A stretch of 64,000 nucleotides of DNA from Pimelobacter simplex (GCF_024662235.1 NZ_CP096276.1:62001-126000); one strand, 5' to 3'; positions 53,254 to 62,715 are shown, counted from the first letter of the stretch. The notes: generated by a model not told the origin, from the sequence alone. Numbers and translations are program-made.

Positions 53254-54108
53254 GTGCGCCTGCGGATCGATCTCGCCTACGACGGCGCCGACTTCCGGGG
53301 CTGGGCGGCGCAGCCGGGTCTGCGGACCGTCCAGGCCGAGCTGACCAGTGCGCTGACCACGGTGCTGCGGCTGCCGGAGGGGTCGCTGCGGGTCACCTGT
53401 GCCGGCCGGACCGACTCCGGGGTGCACGCGCGCGGCCAGGTCGCGCACGTCGACGTACCGGAGGACGCCGAGCAGGGCTCGGAGACGGCGGCGCGCCAGC
53501 TCGGGCAGCTCGACGTGCTGGCCCGGCGGGTCAACGGGGTGCTGGCGAAGGACGCGCGGGTGCGGCGGATCAGCGTGGCGCCGGAGGCGTTCGACGCGCG
53601 GTTCGCGGCGCTGTGGCGGCGCTATGCCTACCGGATCGTGGACGACCCGGCCCGGGTGGACCCGCTCGTGCGCAACCACGTGCTCTTCTGGCCGCGGGCG
53701 CTCGACGTCGCGGCGATGGACGAGGCGGCGCGGTCGCTGGTCGGGCTGCACGACTTCGCGGCGTTCTGCAAGCACCGGGAGGGTGCGACGACGATCCGGA
53801 CGCTCCTGGAGTTCGGCTGGACCCGGACGCCCGAGGGGATGCTGCTCGGGCACGTGCAGGCCGATGCGTTCTGCCACTCGATGGTGCGGGCGCTGGTCGG
53901 CTGCATGATCGCGGTGGGCGAGGGGCGCAAGGATCCCGCCTGGGCGGCGGAGATCCTGACCGGGCGGCGGCGCGACCAGAACGTCGTCGTCGTCCCGGCG
54001 CACGGGCTGACGCTCGAGGAGGTCGCCTACCCGGACGACGCCGAGCTGGCCGAGCGGGTCGCGCAGGCGTCGGCACGACGTACGTTGGCGGAAGGGGCCG
54101 AGGGATGA
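53254..54108 (+). CDS. truA: tRNA pseudouridine(38-40) synthase
   Basis: Isomerises uridines in the anticodon stem-loop. 284 residues. The catalytic Asp lies in AGRTDSGVHARGQVAH; YDGADFRGWAAQPGLRTVQ and FCKHREGATTIRTL are also typical. It has an actinobacterial insert after DVPEDAEQ. Leaderless GTG. Its stop overlaps the downstream methyltransferase (ATGA). Confidence 0.95.
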   Translation: MRLRIDLAYDGADFRGWAAQPGLRTVQAELTSALTTVLRLPEGSLRVTCAGRTDSGVHARGQVAHVDVPEDAEQGSETAARQLGQLDVLARRVNGVLAKDARVRRISVAPEAFDARFAALWRRYAYRIVDDPARVDPLVRNHVLFWPRALDVAAMDEAARSLVGLHDFAAFCKHREGATTIRTLLEFGWTRTPEGMLLGHVQADAFCHSMVRALVGCMIAVGEGRKDPAWAAEILTGRRRDQNVVVVPAHGLTLEEVAYPDDAELAERVAQASARRTLAEGAEG

Positions 54109-54704
54109 GCGACGAGCACTACTTCTCCGCCGACCCGTCGGTGGCCTTCCAGCGCGCGCCGGTCCACGCCGAGGTGTGGGGCGTCGAGCTCGACCTGGTC
54201 AGCGGCTCCGGGGTGTTCGCGCAGGGCCGCCTCGACATCGGTACGTCGATCCTGTTCCGCGAGACCGAGCCGCCCGCCGGCGGGCGGATCCTCGACCTCG
54301 GCTGCGGGTACGGCGTGATCGGGCTCGCCTGCGCCGTCGCGGCCCCCGAGGCCGTGGTCACCGCGGTCGACGTCAACCAGCGCGCCGTGCTCCTCGCCAA
54401 CGAGAACGCCGCCACGCTCGGCGTCACCGACCGGTTCACCGCGGCCACGCCCGAGGGGATCGACCCCGCGGCGACGTACGACGAGATCTGGTCGAACCCG
54501 CCCATCCGGATCGGCAAGGCGGCGCTCCACGAGCTGCTGCTGACCTGGCTGCCGCGGCTCGCCCCGGGCGGCCGCGCGGTGATGGTGGTCGGCAAGAACC
54601 TCGGTGCGGACTCGCTGCAGCGCTGGCTGGGCGAGCAGGGCTTCCCGACCGAGCGGCTGGCGAGCGCCAAGGGGTTCCGGGTCCTCGAGTCCCGCCGCGG
54701 CTGA
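54105..54704 (+). CDS. class I methyltransferase, RsmC/RlmG-like
   Basis: 199 residues. SAM motif ILDLGCGYGVIGLACA and the NPPIR catalytic motif of N6/N2 nucleic-acid methyltransferases (EIWSNPPIRIGK). It corresponds to the C-terminal half of RsmC-type 16S rRNA guanine-N2 methyltransferases. Coupled to truA by a 4-bp overlap, which fits an RNA-modification role. Confidence 0.87.
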   Translation: MSDEHYFSADPSVAFQRAPVHAEVWGVELDLVSGSGVFAQGRLDIGTSILFRETEPPAGGRILDLGCGYGVIGLACAVAAPEAVVTAVDVNQRAVLLANENAATLGVTDRFTAATPEGIDPAATYDEIWSNPPIRIGKAALHELLLTWLPRLAPGGRAVMVVGKNLGADSLQRWLGEQGFPTERLASAKGFRVLESRRG

Positions 54705-54716
54705 GGGAGGCGCCCC

Positions 54717-54722
54717 TACAGT
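54717..54722 (+). promoter_or_regulatory. -10 box of the SIMPL gene
   Basis: TACAGT with exactly 6 nt to the ATG at 54729. Confidence 0.5.
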
Positions 54723-54728
54723 GGGCGC

Positions 54729-55403
54729 ATGCCGACCGAGTTCACCGTGCGCGGGGCGCACACCGCGTTCCAGCGCCCCGAGCGGGGCACCGTCCAGGTC
54801 ACCCTCGGGTTCGAGGGGCCGAAGATGCAGCCCGTCTACGACCGCGTGCTGCGCGACCTCGACAGCGTGAAGAAGTCGATCCAGCCGATGCACGACCCCG
54901 ACCAGGGGCCGGTCACCTGGTGGTCGACCAAGCACGTGCGCACCTGGGCCAACCGCCCGTGGAACCAGGACGGCAAGCAGCTCCCGCTCGTCCACCACGC
55001 CAGCGTCGGCGTCGAGGTGAAGTTCCGCGACTTCGGCGCGCTCAGCGCCTGGGTGAGCGGTCACGTCGCCGGCACCGAGGGCTTCAGCCTCGACGGGGTG
55101 GTCTGGGCGCTGACCGAGAGCAACCGTCACGACCTGGAGCGCGCGGTCCGCACCCGTGCGGTGCAGGAGGCCGTCCGCCGCGCCCAGGAGTACGCCGACG
55201 CGCTCGGCCTCGGCGCCGTCACCCCGGTCGCGGTGGCCGACGCGGGGATGCTGGGCGAGGGGATCACGCCGATCGGCGGGGGCGGCGGCGCGCCGTACAT
55301 GCGGATGGCGGCGAAGGACAGCGCCGGTGGCGCCGAGCTCAACCTGTCGCCCGAGGACATCGAGGTCACCGCCGAGATCGACGCGCGCTTCGTCGCCGAG
55401 TGA
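54729..55403 (+). CDS. SIMPL domain protein
   Basis: 224 residues, DUF541/SIMPL family. FTVRGAHTAFQRPERGTVQVTLGFEG begins the domain and AQEYADALGLGAVTPVAVADAG is its conserved helix. Unlike most members it has no signal peptide. Function unknown. Leaderless ATG; stop overlaps the next gene (GTGA). Confidence 0.83.
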   Translation: MPTEFTVRGAHTAFQRPERGTVQVTLGFEGPKMQPVYDRVLRDLDSVKKSIQPMHDPDQGPVTWWSTKHVRTWANRPWNQDGKQLPLVHHASVGVEVKFRDFGALSAWVSGHVAGTEGFSLDGVVWALTESNRHDLERAVRTRAVQEAVRRAQEYADALGLGAVTPVAVADAGMLGEGITPIGGGGGAPYMRMAAKDSAGGAELNLSPEDIEVTAEIDARFVAE

Positions 55404-55630
55404 GCCGGCTCTCCGAGGTCGCCCGGCTGCTCGACCGCAGCGGCGAGCTCACGCACGCGCGGGCCGCCGTCCTGCAGCAGGCGGCGGCGCCGGACCGGCC
55501 GGAGCGCTACAAGTGCACCCATCCCGAGCTGTCGGGCGCCGGCTGGTCGCACCCGTGGCCGGACGAGGAGATGTATCCGCACGCCTGCTGCCGCGAGCAC
55601 GAGCACTGTCCGGCCGAGTGGGCGCGCTGA
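55400..55630 (+). CDS. small Cys/His-rich hypothetical protein
   Basis: 76 residues, no family recognised. An N-terminal helix (SEVARLLDRSGELTHARAAVLQQ) is followed by a Cys/His cluster (YKCTHPEL, YPHACCREHEHCPAEW) that could bind a metal. GTG start overlapping the SIMPL stop suggests co-translation and argues that it is real. Confidence 0.65.
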   Translation: MSRLSEVARLLDRSGELTHARAAVLQQAAAPDRPERYKCTHPELSGAGWSHPWPDEEMYPHACCREHEHCPAEWAR

Positions 55631-55682
55631 GCTCGCGAAACCCGGTCGCTTTCCGCCCGCCGACCCCGGACAATCGACCCTC

Positions 55683-57383
55683 GTGGGACATGTAGAGGTC
55701 GCCGGCGTCCGGTACGAGCTGCCCGACGGGCGGGTGCTCCTGGACGAGGTGTCGTTCCGGGTCGGCGAGGGAGCCAAGGTGGCGCTCGTCGGCGCCAACG
55801 GTGCGGGCAAGACGACGCTGTTCCGGATCATCACCGGTGACCTCCAGCCCCATGCGGGCGCGGTGACGCGCTCGGGTGGGCTGGGCGTGATGCGGCAGAT
55901 GGTCGACCGGGGGCTCGGTGAGGAGCCGACCGTGGCGGACCTGCTGCTGGGGCTGGCGCCCGAGCGGGTGCAGCAGGCGGCGGCCGAGGTGGAGCGCTAC
56001 GAGCTGGCGTTGATGGACACCGACGACGAGGCGACCCAGCTGGCCTATGCCCACGCGCTCGCCGAGTACGCCGACGCCGGTGGGTACGACGTCGAGGTGG
56101 TCTGGGACGTGTGCACGGTCAAGGCGCTCGCGGTGCCCTACGACCGGGCCAAGTACCGCGAGCTGCGCACGCTGAGCGGCGGTGAGCAGAAGCGGCTGGT
56201 GCTGGAGTACCTGCTGGCCGGGCCCGAGGAGGTGCTGCTGCTCGACGAGCCGGACAACTTCCTCGACGTGCCCGGCAAGATCTGGCTGGAGCAGCGGATC
56301 GCGGCCTCGGACAAGACGATCCTCTTCATCAGCCACGACCGTGAGCTGCTCGCCAACGCCGCGACACACGTGGTCACGGTCGAGCTCGGGGCGGGTGGCA
56401 CGGGCAACAGCGCGTGGACGCACCCGGGCGGGTTCGCGTCGTACCACGAGGCGCGCAAGGACCGGTTCGCGCGCTTCGCCGAGCTGCGCCGGCGCTGGGA
56501 CGAGGAGCACGCCAAGATCAAGGCGCTCGTGCTGCGGCTCAAGATCAAGGCGGAGTACAACGACGGCATGTCGTCGCAGTACCGCGCGGCGCAGACCCGG
56601 CTGCGCAAGTTCGAGGACGCCGGCCCGCCGACCGAGCAGCCGCGCGAGCAGCAGGTCACGATGCGGCTGTCCGGCGCGCGGACGGGCAAGCGGGCGGTGG
56701 TCTGCGAGGACCTCGAGCTGACCGGGCTGATGAAGGCCTTCGACATCGAGGTCTGGTACGGCGACCGGCTGGCCGTGCTGGGCTCCAACGGCTCCGGCAA
56801 GTCCCACTTCCTGCGCCTGCTCGCCGCGGGCGGCTCCGACCCGGACGTCGAGCACCGCCCGGTCGGCGACGTGCCGATCGCGCCGGTCGCCCACGCGGGC
56901 CGGGCCCGGCTGGGCGCGCGGGTGCGGCCGGGGTGGTTCGTGCAGACCCACGAGCACCCCGAGCTGGTCGGGCGGACGCTGCTGGAGATCCTGCACCGCG
57001 GCGACGGCACACCCCAGGGGCGCCAGGGGATGGGCAGGGAGCAGGCGAGCCGGGTGCTCGACCGCTACGAGCTGGCCGACAGCGCCGAGCAGCCGTTCGA
57101 GTCGCTCTCGGGCGGCCAGCAGGCGCGCTTCCAGATCCTGCTGCTCGAGCTCTCCGGCGCCACGCTGCTGCTGCTCGACGAGCCGACCGACAACCTCGAC
57201 GTGCAGTCCGCCGAGGCGCTGGAGGAGGGCCTGGAGGCCTTCGACGGCACGGTCGTCGCGGTGACCCACGACCGGTGGTTCGCGCGCGGGTTCGACCGGT
57301 TCTGCGTGTTCGGCTCCGACGGCACCGTCTACGAGTCCGACGGCCCGGTCTGGGACGAGGGACGCGTGGAGCGCACCCGGTGA
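55683..57383 (+). CDS. ABC-F family ATPase
   Basis: 566 residues with two ABC domains and no membrane part. Domain 1: Walker A GANGAGKTT, signature LSGGEQKR, Walker B LLLDEPDNFLD. Domain 2: GSNGSGKSH, LSGGQQAR, LLLDEPTDNLD. ABC-F proteins act on ribosomes as translation factors or resistance proteins. The charged inter-domain linker (KIKALVLRLKIKAEYNDG) is present. Whether it gives drug resistance cannot be told. Its stop overlaps the GNAT gene. Confidence 0.88.
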   Translation: MGHVEVAGVRYELPDGRVLLDEVSFRVGEGAKVALVGANGAGKTTLFRIITGDLQPHAGAVTRSGGLGVMRQMVDRGLGEEPTVADLLLGLAPERVQQAAAEVERYELALMDTDDEATQLAYAHALAEYADAGGYDVEVVWDVCTVKALAVPYDRAKYRELRTLSGGEQKRLVLEYLLAGPEEVLLLDEPDNFLDVPGKIWLEQRIAASDKTILFISHDRELLANAATHVVTVELGAGGTGNSAWTHPGGFASYHEARKDRFARFAELRRRWDEEHAKIKALVLRLKIKAEYNDGMSSQYRAAQTRLRKFEDAGPPTEQPREQQVTMRLSGARTGKRAVVCEDLELTGLMKAFDIEVWYGDRLAVLGSNGSGKSHFLRLLAAGGSDPDVEHRPVGDVPIAPVAHAGRARLGARVRPGWFVQTHEHPELVGRTLLEILHRGDGTPQGRQGMGREQASRVLDRYELADSAEQPFESLSGGQQARFQILLLELSGATLLLLDEPTDNLDVQSAEALEEGLEAFDGTVVAVTHDRWFARGFDRFCVFGSDGTVYESDGPVWDEGRVERTR

Positions 57384-58414
57384 GCGGCTTCGAGGTCGTC
57401 GAGGTCGCCCACGGCGACGACGCGGGGATCCGGGCCTGGGCCGCGGTGACCGCCGCCTCGCTGCGCCACGACGTGGGCCCGCCCGCGACCCCGTGGACCG
57501 CCGAGGAGCTCGCGGTCGTGGTGGGCACCAGCGACGGGATGCGGCGCGACACCTTCCACCTCGGCCTCCTCGACGGCGAGCCGGTCGCGGCGGGCTGGCT
57601 GGCGATGCGCCTGCTCGACAACCTGGACGCCGCCGAGCTCGACGTCCACGTGCTGCCCGCCCACCGCCGCCACGGGTACGGCGGCCGGGTGCTCGACCGG
57701 CTCCACGAGCGCGCCGCGGAGGCCTGCCGGAGCCGCCTCGATGCGCGCTCCCAGTGGCCCTACGACGGGCCGGCCGACGGTGCCGGCACCCCGGGCATGG
57801 CGTTCGCGCTGGCGCGCGGCTACCACTTCGGCATCGGCGAGGTGCAGCGCGAGCTGGTGCTCCCGGTGAGCGAGGAGCGGCTCGTGGCGCTGGCGGAGGC
57901 CGCGGCGCCGCACCACGCGGCGTACCGGATCGAGGCGTGGCAGGGCCCCGTCCCCGACGAGCTGGTGGAGAGCTGGCTCGCGGTGTGGAGCACGCTGCCG
58001 ACCGAGGCGCCGACGGGGGAGTCCGAGCGCGAGGACGACTCGGCCGATGTCGCGGCCTTCCGGGCGATGGAGGCGACCCAGGCCCGGCAGGGCCGCCGTT
58101 CGTGGCACGCGGTGGCGCTCGACGCCGCCGGCGAGGTCGTGGCCTACACCGAGGTCGTGGTCCCGGCGCACGATCCCGGGGTCGCCTTCCAGTGGGGCAC
58201 GCTCGTGGCCCGCGGGCACCGCGGTCATCGCCTGGGCGTGGCGCTCAAGGTGGCCAACCTGCAGGCCCTCCAGCGCGACCTCGGCCCGGCTGTGTCCGGA
58301 CGCCGCCTGGTGACCTGGAACGCCGAGGTCAACGGGCCGATGATCGACATCAACGAGGAGCTCGGCTTCGTCCCGTCGGCGCGTTCGGCAGAGCTCCAAC
58401 GCCGCGCCGGTTAA
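57380..58414 (+). CDS. tandem GNAT acetyltransferase
   Basis: 344 residues with two GNAT-like halves. The first has HVLPAHRRHGYGGRVLDRL, the acetyl-CoA pyrophosphate-binding loop; the second has GTLVARGHRGHRLGVALKVANL and WNAEVNGPMIDINEELGF. Double GNAT proteins include mycothiol synthase and Eis, but neither is matched clearly. GTG start coupled to the ABC-F gene. Confidence 0.83.
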   Translation: MSGFEVVEVAHGDDAGIRAWAAVTAASLRHDVGPPATPWTAEELAVVVGTSDGMRRDTFHLGLLDGEPVAAGWLAMRLLDNLDAAELDVHVLPAHRRHGYGGRVLDRLHERAAEACRSRLDARSQWPYDGPADGAGTPGMAFALARGYHFGIGEVQRELVLPVSEERLVALAEAAAPHHAAYRIEAWQGPVPDELVESWLAVWSTLPTEAPTGESEREDDSADVAAFRAMEATQARQGRRSWHAVALDAAGEVVAYTEVVVPAHDPGVAFQWGTLVARGHRGHRLGVALKVANLQALQRDLGPAVSGRRLVTWNAEVNGPMIDINEELGFVPSARSAELQRRAG

Positions 58415-58454
58415 TCCCTTGGCCTGGGTGGGTCCTGGATGCGACGGTGGACCC

Positions 58455-58637
58455 ATGGCTGCCAACAACGCGAACGATGACCTGAAGGCCAAGATGCGCG
58501 AGGCCCTGGACCGCAAGAACCGCAAGGAGAAGGGCGTCCACGAGGACAGCCCGACCAAGGAGAAGGCGCACGGGTCCGAGGTCGCCGGCGGCGGTCCGCG
58601 GATGCACCGCCGGAAGGCCGGCGGAGGCGGCTCCTAG
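58455..58637 (+). CDS. DUF5302 small protein
   Basis: 60 residues, very polar and basic: NDDLKAKMREALDRKNRKEK, then a Gly-rich, RRK-containing C-terminus. It matches the small actinobacterial DUF5302 family of unknown function. ATG 58455 preceded by GGTGG. Convergent with the protease gene after an 83-bp gap in which I see nothing clear. Confidence 0.75.
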   Translation: MAANNANDDLKAKMREALDRKNRKEKGVHEDSPTKEKAHGSEVAGGGPRMHRRKAGGGGS

Positions 58638-58720
58638 GAGAGTCCCGCGAGCATGCCCCCCGACACGCCCTGCAGGTCAGCCGCGCTCCGCCGGCCCGTC
58701 TGTGGGGCGTGGCGGCTTCT

Positions 58721-59926
58721 CTAGCCGTCCGAGCCGAGCGCGAGGTCGGTGGTGGCTTCCTTGCCGTTGCGCTGGTAGGTGACCTTGACCGTGTCGCCGG
58801 GGCGGTAGGAGCGCACGGTCGCGATCAGGCCCTCGGTCGTGTCGATCTGGTGGTCGTCGATGGCGGTGATGATGTCGCCGTCCTTCAGCCCGGCCTTGCC
58901 GGCCGCGGAGCCGTTCTCGATGCTCTGGATCCGGGCGCCGGTGATCGTGCTGTCGCTCGACCCGGCGGTGCCGGCGGCGTCGCGGACCTGGATGCCGAGG
59001 CGGGCGTGGGTGGGCGTCTCGCCCGCCCGGAGCTGGTCGATGATCGGCAGCACCTCGTCGATCGGGATCGCGAAGCCGAGCCCGATCGAGCCGGACTCCG
59101 CGCCGCCCTGGGCCGAGCCGGTGGAGCGGATCGAGGCGTTGATGCCGACCAGCTGACCGTCCATGTTGACCAGCGGCCCGCCGCTGTTGCCGGGGTTGAT
59201 CGCGGCGTCGGTCTGGATGGCCGGGTACGCCGTCGCGTTGCCGTTGGCGTCCCGGGCGACCTCGACCGGGCGGTCGAGCGCGCTCACGATGCCGCTGGTG
59301 ACGGTCGCGGCGAGGCCGAACGGCGACCCGACGGCGACCACCTGCTCGCCCACGTCGAGGTTGCTCGACTTGCCGATGGTGATCGGCTTGAGCCCGTCGA
59401 CGCCCTCGACCTTGACCAGCGCGGTGTCGGTGAGCGGGTCGGTACCGACCACGGTGGCGCGGGCCTTCTTGCCGTTGTTGAAGGACACGGTGACCTCGGC
59501 CTGGTCGGCCTGGATCTGGCCGCCCAGCGTGACCACGTGGTCGTTGGTGAGGATCAGGCCGTCGGCGTCGAGGATGACGCCCGAGCCGCTGCCGCCCGAG
59601 CCGCCGCCGCTCACGTTGAGCTCGACGACCGAGGGCAGCACCGCCGAGGCGACGGACTCGACGCTGCCGGACGCGGCCGGCTTGTTGCCGCTGTCGACGA
59701 CCGGGAGCGGGGCAGTCGTGCTCGACGGGCTCCCACCACCGTTGGCGTTGTCGTAGAGCGCGGCGCCGGCGACCCCGGCCCCGCCTCCCACCAGCAGTGC
59801 GCCGCTCAGCACGGCGACCGCGAAGCCGGCCCGTCGTGGACGTCGGCCCGGGGAAGCCGGCGCTCCTTCGAAGGGGGAGGGCGGCGGGAACGGCGGGGGA
59901 GGCGGGACCTGGGTCATGTCATCCAT
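58721..59926 (-). CDS. HtrA-like membrane-anchored serine protease with PDZ domain
   Basis: 401 residues. Pro-rich cytoplasmic N-terminus, one helix (about 34-56), then a trypsin-like domain with His in LTNDHVV, Asp in DPLTDTALVKV and Ser in NPGNSGGPL, and a C-terminal PDZ domain (AAGKAGLKDGDIITAIDD). Degrades misfolded envelope proteins or sheds signals. ATG at 59926; ATG at 59917 is an alternative. Confidence 0.92.
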   Translation of the reverse strand: MDDMTQVPPPPPFPPPSPFEGAPASPGRRPRRAGFAVAVLSGALLVGGGAGVAGAALYDNANGGGSPSSTTAPLPVVDSGNKPAASGSVESVASAVLPSVVELNVSGGGSGGSGSGVILDADGLILTNDHVVTLGGQIQADQAEVTVSFNNGKKARATVVGTDPLTDTALVKVEGVDGLKPITIGKSSNLDVGEQVVAVGSPFGLAATVTSGIVSALDRPVEVARDANGNATAYPAIQTDAAINPGNSGGPLVNMDGQLVGINASIRSTGSAQGGAESGSIGLGFAIPIDEVLPIIDQLRAGETPTHARLGIQVRDAAGTAGSSDSTITGARIQSIENGSAAGKAGLKDGDIITAIDDHQIDTTEGLIATVRSYRPGDTVKVTYQRNGKEATTDLALGSDG

Positions 59927-60031
59927 CGTGCGCAGCCTCCCTGTGATCCCGCTGAGACCGAGGTGAGGACTTCCTCTGAGCCTGCGGTGACGGGCTGCGT
60001 CTCGTAGACCAACCCCAAAACCATAAAGTTG

Positions 60032-60049
60032 AGCGACTCGCTATAGATT
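60032..60049 (+). promoter_or_regulatory. promoter/operator region of the TauC-like operon
   Basis: AGCGA-C-TCGCT (60032-60042) is a perfect 5-1-5 palindrome. It abuts TAGATT (60044-60049), a -10 box 7 nt before the GTG at 60057. Confidence 0.45.
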
Positions 60050-60056
60050 ACGTCGG

Positions 60057-60884
60057 GTGTCCACCCGCTCCTCCGCCTCCGCGCCGCGCCGCTGGGCCGG
60101 CCTCGCCGTCAGCCTGGTCGTGCTGCTGGTCGTCTGGTCGGTCGTCGCCGCGGCGGACCTGGTCCAGCCGCACTACCTGACCCCGAGCCCGCTGGAGGTG
60201 TGGGACGCGTTCGTGCGCGCCAACTCCCACCACCCCGTCGGGGGCGGGATCGAGCGCGTGGTGCGCGGCGAGGAGAACTACTTCCTCTGGGAGCACCTGC
60301 TCGTCAGCCTGCGCCGGATCGGTCTGGGCCTCGCGCTGGGCGTCCTGGTCGGCGTACCGCTGGGGCTGCTCATGGGCAGCGTGCGGTGGGTCGGTGACCT
60401 CGTCGGCCCGTACGTCGACTTCCTGCGCTCGCTGCCGCCGCTGGCCTACATCGGCTTCCTGGTGGCGTGGTTCGGCATCTACGACACCTCGAAGGTGTGG
60501 CTGCTCTTCCTCGCCGCCTTCCCGCCGATCACGCTCGCCACGGTCAACGGCGTGCGGGGCGTGCGCCTGGACCAGGTCAACGCCGTACGGAGCCTGGGTG
60601 CCTCGCGCCTGCAGGTGACCCGGCACGTGATCCTCCCGGCGACCCTGCCCGACATCCTGTCGGGCCTGCGGGTCGCCGTCGGCTTCGCCTGGACGACGGT
60701 CGTCGCGGCGGAGCTCGTCAACGGACTGCCGGGCATCGGAGGCCTGGCCTATCTCTCGGGAACGCAGAACAAGATCGCGCTGTCGGTCGCCTGCATCCTC
60801 GTCATCGGCCTCACCGCGATCGCCCTTGACGCCGTCATCCGCACCATCGAGAAGCTCGTCGTCCCGTGGCGAGGAAAGGCCTGA
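60057..60884 (+). CDS. ABC transporter permease, TauC/SsuC type
   Basis: 275 residues, six helices. PYVDFLRSLPPLAYIGFLVAWFG and the docking loop AVRSLGASRLQVTRHVILPATLPDILSGLRVAVG are signatures of the nitrate/sulfonate/taurine permease family. Leaderless GTG start. First gene of a three-gene importer. Confidence 0.88.
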   Translation: MSTRSSASAPRRWAGLAVSLVVLLVVWSVVAAADLVQPHYLTPSPLEVWDAFVRANSHHPVGGGIERVVRGEENYFLWEHLLVSLRRIGLGLALGVLVGVPLGLLMGSVRWVGDLVGPYVDFLRSLPPLAYIGFLVAWFGIYDTSKVWLLFLAAFPPITLATVNGVRGVRLDQVNAVRSLGASRLQVTRHVILPATLPDILSGLRVAVGFAWTTVVAAELVNGLPGIGGLAYLSGTQNKIALSVACILVIGLTAIALDAVIRTIEKLVVPWRGKA

Positions 60885-60885
60885 A

Positions 60886-61938
60886 ATGAACCGCACCCGT
60901 TGGACCGCCGCTGCCGGTCTGGTCGCCGCCCTCGTGCTCCCGCTGTCGGCGTGCAGCCTGGGCGAGGACAAGGAGGCGTCGGCGAGCGACTGCCCCTGGA
61001 AGGCCGACACCTCGGTGACCGGCAAGATCCGGATCGGCTACCAGAAGATCCCCAACGGCGATGTCGTGGTCAAGGACCAGCGGATCCTCGAGTCCTGCCT
61101 GCCCAACGCCACCGTCGAGTGGAGCAACTTCGCCTCCGGCGGCGACGTGATCCAGGCGTTCGGCGGCGGCAGCCTCGACCTCGGCCTGGCCGGCTCCTCG
61201 CCCTCGACCAAGGCCCTCTCCGCGCCGCTGGACCTGCCGGTCAAGGTGGTCTGGATCCACGACGTCATCGGCGAGGCCGAGTCGCTGGTGGTCCGCGACC
61301 CCGCGATCACCGACATCAAGGGGCTGAAGGGCAAGACGATCGCGACGCCGTTCGGCTCGACCGCGCACTACTCGCTGCTCCAGGCGATCACGGACGCCGG
61401 CGAGGACCCGGCCGACTACAAGCTCGTCAACAGCGAGCCCGAGCAGGTCGCGCCGGCCTGGACCAAGGGCGACATCGACGCCGCCTGGATCTGGGACCCG
61501 ACCCTGTCGGAGCTGAAGAAGGAGGGCGGCACGGTCATCCTGTCGAGCGCGGACACCGCGGCGGCCGGCAAGCCGACGTACGACCTGGGGCTGGCGAGCA
61601 CGTCGTTCATCGAGGCCAACCCGAAGGTGCTGGAGGTCTGGGCCAAGGCCCAGGACTACGCCGTCGAGCAGATCCTCACCGACCCCGACAAGGCCGCCGA
61701 GAGCGTGGCGATCGAGGTCGGCGTGACGCCGGAGGAGGCCAAGGCGCAGTTCGCCGGGCTGACCTACCTGCGTGCCGCGGACCAGGCCGAGGCGGAGTGG
61801 CTGGGCAAGAAGCTCGGCGAGGACCTCCACGCCACCGCGGAGTTCCTGCTCACCCAGGACGGCATCGACGCCGTCGCCGGACCCGACGTGTACGCCGCCG
61901 GGGTCGACCCGTCCGGTGCGGCGGCCGCAGGCAAGTGA
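60886..61938 (+). CDS. TauA/SsuA-type substrate-binding lipoprotein
   Basis: 350 residues, lipobox LSAC (Cys 23). IRIGYQKIPNGDVVVKDQ, GSLDLGLAGSSPSTKAL, LKGKTIATPFGSTAHYSLL and WTKGDIDAAWIWDP are family segments. Related proteins bind taurine, alkanesulfonates, or glycine-betaine-like solutes. One nucleotide follows the permease stop. Taurine is favoured by resemblance but not proven. Confidence 0.86.
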   Translation: MNRTRWTAAAGLVAALVLPLSACSLGEDKEASASDCPWKADTSVTGKIRIGYQKIPNGDVVVKDQRILESCLPNATVEWSNFASGGDVIQAFGGGSLDLGLAGSSPSTKALSAPLDLPVKVVWIHDVIGEAESLVVRDPAITDIKGLKGKTIATPFGSTAHYSLLQAITDAGEDPADYKLVNSEPEQVAPAWTKGDIDAAWIWDPTLSELKKEGGTVILSSADTAAAGKPTYDLGLASTSFIEANPKVLEVWAKAQDYAVEQILTDPDKAAESVAIEVGVTPEEAKAQFAGLTYLRAADQAEAEWLGKKLGEDLHATAEFLLTQDGIDAVAGPDVYAAGVDPSGAAAAGK

Positions 61939-61948
61939 GCGGGCACCG

Positions 61949-62713
61949 ATGAGCAAGGGCATCGCCGTCGCCGGCCTGGAGCACGCGTTCCCGGCCCGCG
62001 GCGGCGCCGTCGCGGCGCTCGGCCGGATCGACCTCGACATCGCGCCCGGTGAGCTCGTCACGCTCGCCGGGCCGTCGGGGTGCGGCAAGACCACGCTGCT
62101 GCGGATGATCGCCGGCTTCGCGTCGCCGTCGGCGGGGTCGATCGCGGTGGGCGGCGTGCCGGTGACGGGGCCGGGGGTCGAGCGCGGGGTGGTCTTCCAG
62201 CAGCCGAACCTCTACCCCTGGCTCGACGTACGGCGCAACGTGGCGCTCGGCCCCCGCCTGCGCGGCGTACGGCGGGCCGAGCGGCTGGCGATCGCCGACC
62301 GCTACCTCGACCTGGTCGGGCTGAGCGACGCCGCCGACCGGCGTCCGTACGAGCTCTCCGGCGGCATGCAGCAGCGCGCCCAGATCGCACGGGTGCTCGC
62401 CGGCGACCCGGAGGTGATCCTCATGGACGAGCCCTACGGCGCGCTCGACGCCCTCACCCGCGAGCGCCTGCAGGGCGAGCTGCTCGCGCTGTGGCGGGCC
62501 ACCGGCAAGACCATCCTCTTCATCACCCACAGCGTCGACGAGGCGGTCTTCCTCGGCTCGCGGGTGCTCGTGATGAGCCCGCGCCCGGGGCGGATCGTCC
62601 TCGACGAGCTGGTCCCGTTCTCCGCCGACGCCGACCTCGCGCCGGACGAGATCCGCGGGCTGGCGAAGTTCGGCGAGACGGCCGCCCGGGTCCGGGCGGC
62701 CATCGCGCACTGA
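61949..62713 (+). CDS. ABC transporter ATP-binding protein, TauB/SsuB type
   Basis: 254 residues. Walker A GPSGCGKTT, Q-loop VVFQQPNLYPWLDVRRNVALG (the PWL variant of nitrate/taurine ATPases), signature ELSGGMQQRAQIAR, Walker B VILMDEPYGALD, H-loop FITHSVDEA. Third gene of the importer operon, followed directly by the long inverted repeat. Confidence 0.9.
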   Translation: MSKGIAVAGLEHAFPARGGAVAALGRIDLDIAPGELVTLAGPSGCGKTTLLRMIAGFASPSAGSIAVGGVPVTGPGVERGVVFQQPNLYPWLDVRRNVALGPRLRGVRRAERLAIADRYLDLVGLSDAADRRPYELSGGMQQRAQIARVLAGDPEVILMDEPYGALDALTRERLQGELLALWRATGKTILFITHSVDEAVFLGSRVLVMSPRPGRIVLDELVPFSADADLAPDEIRGLAKFGETAARVRAAIAH

Positions 62714-62715
62714 CG

